A DNA stretch of 64,000 nt from Arbacia lixula (lineage: Eukaryota > Echinodermata > Echinoidea > Arbacioida > Arbaciidae). Positions 48,803 to 64,000 of this stretch are shown here, one piece after another. The position numbers were made by a program, and so were the translations under genes. The notes beneath the pieces were generated by a model. That model was not told the DNA's origin. It searched no databases and was given only the letters and a program-made list of their open reading frames with translations. Within the stretch, counting starts at the first letter, position 1, and each line of letters opens with the position of its first letter. The stretch is from NCBI GenBank assembly GCA_963669155.1, contig OZ022576.1, forward strand, positions 29,479,938 to 29,543,937, in the 5' to 3' direction.

Positions 48803-51800
48803 AATTTTTTTTTTACATTCACATGCAAATATCCTGTGAATCCTTTGTTTTAAGGAAAATGCTGCGCCATACATATCAATACGCAATTTCGTAAAATTGA
48901 GGGCTTCCTGCGAGTCAACACAAAATTGGATCTCTCTTATATGAGCCTACTACTTTACAGTTCACATACTGGATATTACATGCTTTCACAGGATATAGAT
49001 GATCTGAGTATTTCATTACAATTTTTTTTGGTTACACTTCATAGATTAATTTGTTAACATATTGTTTTCACTACAATATTGCCATCCACATGTAAGCCTC
49101 TTCTCTGGATATTTTGGTAACATATTTTCAGTTCAAGTATGTCTTAACATCCTCGTCAGAAATTCAGTCTTACATAAAAAAAAAAATCATGAATAACCAT
49201 TACTAACAGATCGATACTGTTGTAGCTAAGTATGATTATAATGGGATTATCACACAATTATATTCTAATGTAATCCAGATTCCATGCATAGATTGAACAA
49301 GGTCTAAACTATGATTATAGTTGTATAATGAAATGTTGATTTTATAAGAATGTAGAGGAAGGGAATTGTAATCTAAAAAGTACTACCGGTATATTCTTTC
49401 AAGAACATGGGTGTCCTTATAAGGCCTCCTTCAAACTGCTATGGTTGGTTGCTTTTGATCACCATCATGAGAACCAACATTGCAACCAAATTTGTTGACA
49501 GTAGAAGAATCTCTTTTCGTTTTTTTCTTTACCCTGGAAACTCCACATTCACGACATCACTATTATACAGCACAGACAATTTCACACATTTTGAGAGAAA
49601 CTGATGGATTGTCCAATTACAACTCCTTTGAAATGTGCTTCGCTTCGATACAGATCAATTACTTGTATCATTCACTTCCATACATGAGCTTAATTTTATA
49701 GAAGGTGAAAGCTGGTGTAAAGAACACATTGCCATTCATAGACTTGTTCCTAATACAGTTCTCGTAAAAGGCAAACTATTGGTCACTGTTCATTACAGTT
49801 AGAGCCATGTTCACATCGGGGCTCTAGTGCCGCCGCTAACCCCCTGCAGTTTGTTAACGGAGCTTTCTGTCCAAGTTATGCTGTTCAAGTGGTTTAACCC
49901 TCTCAGTACCATGAACAAACAACCCCAGCCTATGGGGTTGCCTATGGGACTAAGAGGGCTAAAAGATAGATTATTGCTGAAGCACAATAGATTTTCAAAT
50001 CTCTGTATAGCAAGTCTGCCCTACTCTGACAAAAGGAAGCAACTAACAAAAGAGAAATTTCTTGTAAATGAGCAAAATGTGTCTGTCACTTGCATTGGCA
50101 TCAGTGCAACACCACATCATGTAAGATTTAATATCTCGCAGCATGATGAATATTTCTTGTCCAGATGCTGGCCGTATGAAGGGAATGCTGGGTACAATCC
50201 AAGAAAACCAATAACCCAGATTTGAGTGATTTGTCACTTGATTCCTTTTGTTAGAGTAGGGCAGAAGTATTGAGCAGTGGATGCATTCCACTTACATGTG
50301 AATGCACCTTGGGTGGTCCACTGACTTTATCTGTCACTGCCTCAGAAAGTACAAGGAAAGTATGAACACCGGCAGTTGGAATGAAATATGCAGTAACCAA
50401 GTCTCCTTCTGCCCCTCTCACAGTTTGTATTTGTATTTCACTAATGCAGTACCAATGAAGAAATGACATGGGGGCTCAAGGCGATTTAGCACCCGCAATA
50501 CAAAAAAAGCCACCATGAACATTAAGAGAGACCATATGAAAATGCTTTTTCTTCATAAGGTATAATGCACATGATATTGAGCTTGAAAAGTTGACCTTGC
50601 AAATGACTATTTGATTTTTCCTCTGTAGAGTACTACTTCTACAATGTAACTATTCTACTCTATTTATCCTACTGTATATAAATGACAGTAACAGATCTGA
50701 CTTTTTTTAAAATACAAAATTGACACTTCACTCGAGTATGCATATAAATGAAATGATGGCAAAAAAGCCATGTTTGTAAAGATACTAGTTAAAAGCACAC
50801 ACACACATAAAAAATATCATACTCGTGAAGTTTGAACTATAAAAACTGATACTTGGAGAATACATTTGACATTATTTACATTAACATACAAAAACAAGCT
50901 GCATGACATTTTTAAATTACATTTTTGACACAACAAAATGTACGACATGATGTACTGAGAAACAAGGAAAGAAATTACAAGGTTATCAAGCTTCGATTGC
51001 TTTAAATATTGCATTCAAATGCAGAAAAGTAACAAACAAAAACCTTCTAAAACAACTTTCTGCACAATCAAACATAATATTACTCAAAGACTGAAGAGAA
51101 TAAATCATCAAAATATACAAATATGGGTAAATTAGAATATTATAACTTAAATTGCAAATTTGTTTCATTGTTTGACTTCGCTTTAAATGCTTCTAAAATG
51201 AATGCTGGAGTTTGGCACTTCTTACATGCAATAATACAGCAATTTCTACCAAAACTCAACATGCTAAGCAGTAAAAAAATGCTGGGAAATAGTTGACAAA
51301 TATGATATATGTTAAACAACTTTGATTCACGTACTCTCATCATAATTCAGTGAGGTCTTCTTTTAAGACACTACATGACACTCTTCAACATTACATATAC
51401 ATTATATTTCATTATGCAAAGTCCCCAAGTGATCGTGGAACATGTTGACATTTTCCAGCGTGTGGTAATGCAAGGAGCAATTTATCTTAATATTAGCAGT
51501 TCCTACATAAATCCAGAAGTGTCAATTAACAAATACTAGCCTAGCATTTCAGTCATAATCATTTCATTTTCTTTCATCAAGGACAAGGTCATGTATCACT
51601 ATCACATTTCCCCCGCATGAATGATCTACCTTGTCCATCGTCCCGGAGATGCACATTTTCCCCATTGACTTATCATGAAGTAAAAATACAAACAACCATT
51701 CATCACTTTATAAGAAACAAAACATGGAATAGGAAGTGTGCAAATTCTATCAAGCACATTTATATTTCAGTGCTTGAAAGACATGAAATTAACAACAAAG

Positions 51801-53060
51801 GAATCTATCACATAATTACAAGTAATCAGAAATCAAGACACATAATCCAAATTGAAACTGGACAAATTACCCTGTATCAGTGATCAGGACAGTGTGCTTC
51901 TAAATCATGTAGATTCCCTTATTCTTTGAATTCTTGAGACACTTTTGGAAAGCAACAAATCTTTGCCTTTCAGTTATTACATTCATATATAATATACTTA
52001 TATAATTGATGTACTTTTACCGATTGAACCAACATAATTGATAATTTATATCATATTCTGAATTTAAGATTTCACACTTCCCAGGTCTTTGGGTACATTA
52101 CAGAATATCATGGGTCCTTATCAATATAAATCATTCAATATTTAAAAACATATATTTATAGGTTACAAGGTGAAAAGACATAATTTGTTAGTCATTATTC
52201 CTTTGTGATCATTGTGAAGTTTGTTTGGCGATTCGTTGTCAAGATCTTTGGGGAGGGTACAATTAGCACCCCCTCTCTCCCACAAAAAGAACAAAACCCC
52301 AGTTCATTTGAGGTGAAGTTATAGTGCCTCTACATCCTAGTATGTATAACCTGTCAAAACTTGCATTATCTACACACAAGGCCAAACTTCAAGCATATTC
52401 AACAAATAGTTTATCAAATTTATTAGCTCCTCACAAAATAATGTTTAATCTTCAATAAGCAAGCTTCACAATCTCCTAAAAATAATCAAGGTGCTGCTTC
52501 TATAACTCCTTCATATCTTCACAAGGACCTTTAAACTGCTGTATATCTGAGTGAGTTATGAATAATATCATTTAATTACCTACTCGATCACAGAGATGTC
52601 AGGGTGCAAAATATTTGCTAACCCCCCACTACGGTAATCCTATCAAAATCATCCATATTTCATGTGCTAGTGTACATGGAGAGGGAATAATGGAAATTAG
52701 CAATAGTTTGCATCTCACCTAGACAGCTAAAAACTGTATAAGCTCTATCACAATTGCTTCATGAATATTTTAAACGCCATCTGGAAGAAGAATATGCAAC
52801 AGTTCTGCCCAGTTTGCAGACATATCACAGGTTAATATTTTATGCCTCTTACAGGTAATGATCCTCTTTTTATTCCAAAGCATTGAAAGAACAGCATGCT
52901 TGTGAGTGGTAATATACGTACACATACACACACAGTATGTATTCTTCTACTCAAAGACACATTCTGTGTAATTACAGTCTGGAGTATATTTCCAAAGAGA
53001 AAGAGAAAGCACACAAGACATACTGATCGGTACTGTGCCCACTAGGTCGTTTGACCGCAC
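48803..53060 (-). other. Probable NAMPT 3'UTR / intergenic, no exon recognised
   Basis: AT-rich with only short unrelated frames on both strands. It contains an inverted-repeat element at 50015-50265. No splice-supported coding sequence was found. Confidence 0.4.
50015..50265. mobile_element. Foldback element with CTGCCCTACTCTRACAAAAGG ends
   Basis: The left arm CTGCCCTACTCTGACAAAAG and the inverted right arm (CTGCCCTACTCTAACAAAAG) match over about 35 bp and bound a 250-bp element without coding capacity. Confidence 0.55.
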
Positions 53061-60221
<7,161 letters not shown>

Positions 60222-60539
60222 AATATCTTCAGCTGAACTTGATTAGTAACTTGCAAAAATAAGAATTTGGGTGTTGGCCACAACACTCGCTTGAAAAGTG
60301 AAATGGACGGACGGCGGGCGCGGGCCTATCAGCTCAGCCTCAGCTCAGGGCCTACACCGAGTGTAATGTGTGGGGCTGGAAAGAACTCTAGTGGTCCCTG
60401 GACCCAGCACCTTTCTTGGCATACACTGGATTCTCACAGCATGAACAATAACCTACATAAACAACCGCCAGCAAATCTCAAACTTCTTAGCTCACTGTGA
60501 TTCAAAACCAGTACCCAAGCTGTTGAGGCTCGATCATCA

Positions 60540-60800
60540 ACTGAAGCGCCTTTGCTAGGCCTAAGGCTACGGCTACGGCTAAGGTCGAGGTCGACGTCTT
60601 CAGTTAATTGTACGTACGTACGTACGTCTCTAGCTAGCTACGCGTCCGTACTAGATTTGCGGCGGCGCAGCGGGGGCGGCGCGCGGGCCGGGTTGCCTAT
60701 TTTATTTCGACAAGTAATTATCTGCGGTCGCAAGGATGCACGTCCGAACACGAAACGGATATCATCGGAGCATGCACGTATGTAATATAACTATGGTTAG
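60540..60800 (-). promoter_or_regulatory. NAMPT: CpG-rich region upstream of NAMPT
   Basis: A short GC-rich island about 320-580 bp upstream of the NAMPT start. It has GGCTACGG/GGTCGAGG repeats, a (CGTA)n run near 60611-60628 and an Sp1-like GGGGGCGG at 60672-60679. It resembles a housekeeping promoter. The transcription start cannot be placed. Confidence 0.45.
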
Positions 60801-61035
60801 TGACGAAAGTATACCTACAAATAGGAACAAAATCACATATCCCTACAGGCAACAACACGCAGCAGAATCTAGAAATACCGGGTCGTTTATACTTTTACAT
60901 CATACACTCATATACGCGTAAAAAAATGGGCTACAAACTTAAAGATCGTTTGCTCTCCTCGATAATTTTATGACTGAAAATGAAAAACTTACCACTTCAC
61001 ACGATCTTCGATTAAATTGGCTAGGTGGGTAGAAA

Positions 61036-62407
61036 CCCAGGACGAAAAACCAGTAGAAACCAATAGAGAAAAACCCTTAGAATTTTTACTGGTTTCTACG
61101 GGAAATTTTCTACTGGTTTGAATATAGAAAGTGTAATTATTTCCAGTAGAAACCATTAGAAGAGTACTAGTATAGAATACCAGTAGAATTCCAGTAGAAG
61201 CCAGTAGGAATCTCTACTGGATCCAATAAAAGACCAATAGAAGACCAGTAGAATACCAGTAGAAACCAGTAGGAATCTCTACTGGGTCCAGTAGAGATTC
61301 TTTTTGGTTTCTACTGGAAATTTTCTACTGGTTTGAATATGGAAAGTGAAATGATTTCCAGTAGAAGCCATTAGAAAAATACCAGTAGAATACCAGTCGA
61401 AACCAGTAGGAATCTCTACTGGATCCAATAGAAGACCAGTAGAAACCAGTAGAGACCATTAGAAACCAGGATCCTATAAAAATATTGATATAATGATTGA
61501 TCAACCTTTAAGATAATCTCAATCAAGGCATATTCCTAAATGGTCTTACTTTATCCTATCCTATCATGTACCTATTCTTATTCTTTCCTATTCCTGACCT
61601 ATTTCTTACTCCTTCCTTCATACACTTACATATATATAGCAGTACGATTATAAAGTACATAAGATATTGGTTAGTACAACTTACATAAGAAGATCATTTT
61701 TCATTGCTGTCATCATTATTGTCATCATTATAGGTGACATTCACTATTTTATTTTCAAACCATGTATTGGTATATATACTTTAGTTCCTTTTATCTGGTT
61801 ATGTGGAAGTTATCTATTTAAAAGTACAAAATTGTGACACGTGAATGCTCATGAATATTCATGAGGTCTTACTGGTTTCTACTGGTCTCTACTGGTCTCC
61901 ACTACCAGTAGATTTCACTGGTCTCTAATGGTTTCTATTGATTTGACTTTGTATTTTTCATACCCCCTTTCAAACCATTAGGTCTCCCTGGTTTCTATTG
62001 GTTTCTACTAGTCTCCAATACCAGTAGAATTCACTGGTCTCTAATGGTTTCTACTGGTTTGACTTTGTATTTTTCACACTCCTTTTCAAACCTTATAGGT
62101 CTCACTGGTTTCTATTGGTTTCTACTGATCTCCAATACCATGCAGTAGAATTAACTGATCTCTAAAATGGTTTCTACTGGTTTGACTTTGTATTTTTCAC
62201 ACTCCTTTTCAAACCATTAGATCTCACTTGTTTCTACTGGTTTCTGCTGGTCTTCAATACCATTAGACTCTAATATACTGGTTTCTATATGGTTTGACTT
62301 TGCAGTTCCTCTTCAGACCAGTAGACTCTACTGAAAAACCAGTAGAAACCAGTAGAAGCTCTCTACTGGTGTCTACTGCATGGTTTCTATTGGAATTTCG
62401 ACCTGGG
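61036..62407. mobile_element. 1.37-kb foldback element made of CCAGTAGAAA-type iterations
   Basis: The ends are inverted: CCCAGGACGAAAAACCAGTA on the left, and on the right the complement of CCCAGGTCGAAATTCCAATA. The left arm (to about 61480) is a patchwork of CCAGTAGAAA/CCAGTAGAAG units with a higher-order repeat of about 213 bp (TCTACTGGTTTGAATAT near 61112 and 61327). The right arm (from about 61870) has the same decamers mostly in the opposite sense. It shows a 112-123 bp tandem unit beginning GTTTGACTTTGTATTTTTCA, with four copies near 61942, 62058, 62180 and 62292. The unique centre contains a perfect 18-bp palindrome at 61848-61865. No open frame or transposase. Confidence 0.75.
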
Positions 62408-63036
62408 AAGGATGTTCGAACCTGGGTAGTTCGTATAGGATAAGCAAGGTAGGGTTAAATTAAGAATAGTTAAATTAATAATTGGCGTACGAAAAATGGA
62501 AGGAAAATAAACAAAATGCACGGTCAACAACGAGAAATACTTGTGGACAAGACGTGGTCTGTATTATTTTGCAAATGCATACAAAGACATTGGCTGGTAA
62601 ATGCACAGGGCCCATGACCCCCGGCATGAACCCTCCATGGTGCACTTGCATCTATTCATTACAAATCAGAGGCAACGCTCAGGAAAATTCATAGCGCACC
62701 TACAACATACTAACATTTCACTCTTCATTTGATACCCATGTGGCATAAACTATATAATGTTAACAGGTAGTATACGAGTATACGAGTTTTTTTTAGGATG
62801 GATAATGAACAAATCTAATACCAAGGAATTTTAAAATTGGGAATATAAATCACGGTAACGTAGGCTATGTGTCACATACCTTTGCGACAAATATAATTTG
62901 TACAATAATCAAATTAAATAGTTTTTAATCATATTAAGTCTTATTTTGTATTGTAGGAATACGACCTTATTTGGTTTAGAGCCAGTTGTAATACGAAAAG
63001 AACATGTTCTTAATTGCATAACATAAGAAATCAATA

Positions 63037-63067
<31 letters not shown>

Positions 63068-64000
63068 GCGACATACTGTTTTCGTCGGGATTACCGTGTT
63101 TACGTATTCACAACTTCCCAAAGAATCAAACCTGAAGGTTTAGATTTTCTGCAGATACAGTTATCAACATAAGGTGACTATTAATCCCGAATTACGTTAA
63201 TCGGGCATTGCTTTATTTTTTTCCTTGGTAGAATCATTGCAACACGTGTTTCACTGAATTGTATATATTCAGTGGTTTTGAGCCTTCAGAGACTTGCCTA
63301 AATGGTCATAGTCATTTCAGATAAAGGGGCGAGAGAAAAAAATGGGAACGAAAATCTCAAAACGGAAGGACAAAGTGTGGGAAAGAATAAAAGAAGGTGG
63401 CCAAAAAAAGAAAGAAAAAAACATTGCAAAAGGAATGAAGTAATGACCCTACCCACCCCAGGATTCGAGCCGGGGTTGCATGTTCTTACAAACAGCGTCT
63501 TATATATTAATCAGTAAATTTCAAATTCACTTACTTCATACGTACGTCATGCACATGCAGGGGCTAGAATGATTCAGCAATCGATATTCAAGCTGGAATT
63601 TTGCCATGATCCCGACATTTGCTTAAAGAACAAAGACCACGCCCCGGAAAGCTACAACATACTAAAATTTCCTAATAAAAGATTCAAACAAAGGTAAGAT
63701 ACAGCTCATTTAGGATCGTCATGCTATCATGATTTGAAAAAAAAATGCCCCTTCTAATTGACATAGCACGTACATAACCGAACTCACTGAATAAGGCAGT
63801 TGAAGATCATGATGATTCGGTTCAAACACAAAACTCTCCCCAATATCAATTATTCAGAAAAACAACTTAAATCTATCTAACATGTCTATCCCTCCAAAAA
63901 AATATCATTGTTTCATTTCAATATTAGAAGTGCTAACAAAAGTGGTACTTGAACATGTCAGGAAGCGTAATTAACGGTTCTTATATATATATATAGCCTT
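62408..64000. other. Intergenic AT-rich DNA
   Basis: No gene recognised. A (TA)n tract lies at 63034-63060, and a short T-arm/B-box-like sequence (GGCTCGAATCC on the minus strand) at about 63461-63471. Confidence 0.5.

Noticed and set aside
49407-50225. Plus-strand frames of 65-132 codons between PSMA5 and NAMPT
   Set aside because: No domains and no initiation or splice context. Part of the region is an inverted-repeat element.
61036-62407. CRISPR-like regularly spaced repeats
   Set aside because: The repeats are short, variable, in both orientations and without constant spacers, and the genome is animal. A foldback/minisatellite explains them.
63441-63510. Possible tRNA gene (GGCTCGAATCC T-arm-like box on minus strand)
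   Set aside because: The T-stem has a mismatch and no acceptor, D-arm or proper anticodon stem could be assembled. At most it is a SINE or tRNA-derived remnant.

Overview
The window is animal nuclear DNA. All four recognisable host genes are split by GT-AG introns, there are polyadenylation signals and long AT-rich non-coding stretches, and the rest is dense with microsatellites and metazoan transposons (BEL/Pao, Penelope-like, LINE, MITE). The host genes (a Sec-containing SEPHS2, PSMA5, NAMPT and a double-hotdog thioesterase-like protein) together with the repeat style suggest a marine invertebrate deuterostome. An echinoderm is my best guess, but this is inference; no species-diagnostic sequence is present.

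Layout. 1-6700: no host gene; a decayed L1/Tx1-type LINE (minus, about 1846-3420), CA repeats, two copies of a dispersed repeat and a foldback element (5835-6245). 6715-12801 (minus): a two-exon thioesterase-like gene whose 5.2 kb intron carries a 5'-truncated Penelope-like element (9365-10985) and a LINE 3' tail. 12840-19160: intergenic, with a MITE, microsatellites and an unexplained GC-rich island (14450-14800). 19896-36428 (minus): SEPHS2 in seven coding exons with an in-frame UGA at codon 66. Its intron 2 holds a complete 9,255-bp BEL/Pao retrotransposon (24665-33919) with 1,673-bp LTRs and a 5-bp target duplication. Intron 6 holds two MITEs. 38.7-48.8 kb (plus): PSMA5, eight coding exons plus a 5'UTR exon, 241 aa. 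48.8-60.2 kb (minus): NAMPT, nine coding exons, 480 aa, with a Tc1-like MITE in one intron. PSMA5 and NAMPT are convergent, with candidate poly(A) signals about 40 bp apart. 60.3-64 kb: NAMPT promoter-like GC-rich DNA, then a striking 1.37-kb foldback built from iterated CCAGTAGAAA-like units.

How the genes relate. SEPHS2 makes selenophosphate (and is itself a selenoprotein), PSMA5 is the alpha-5 ring subunit of the 20S proteasome, NAMPT is rate-limiting in NAD+ salvage, and the hotdog protein probably hydrolyses an acyl thioester. They are independent housekeeping loci, not a pathway cluster. Exon models were joined by hand and keep phase across every junction. I found no new defence or catalytic system. 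The most unusual items are the iterated foldback at 61.0-62.4 kb, the recoded UGA in SEPHS2 for which I could not locate a SECIS, and the intact-looking BEL element in sense orientation inside that selenoprotein gene.
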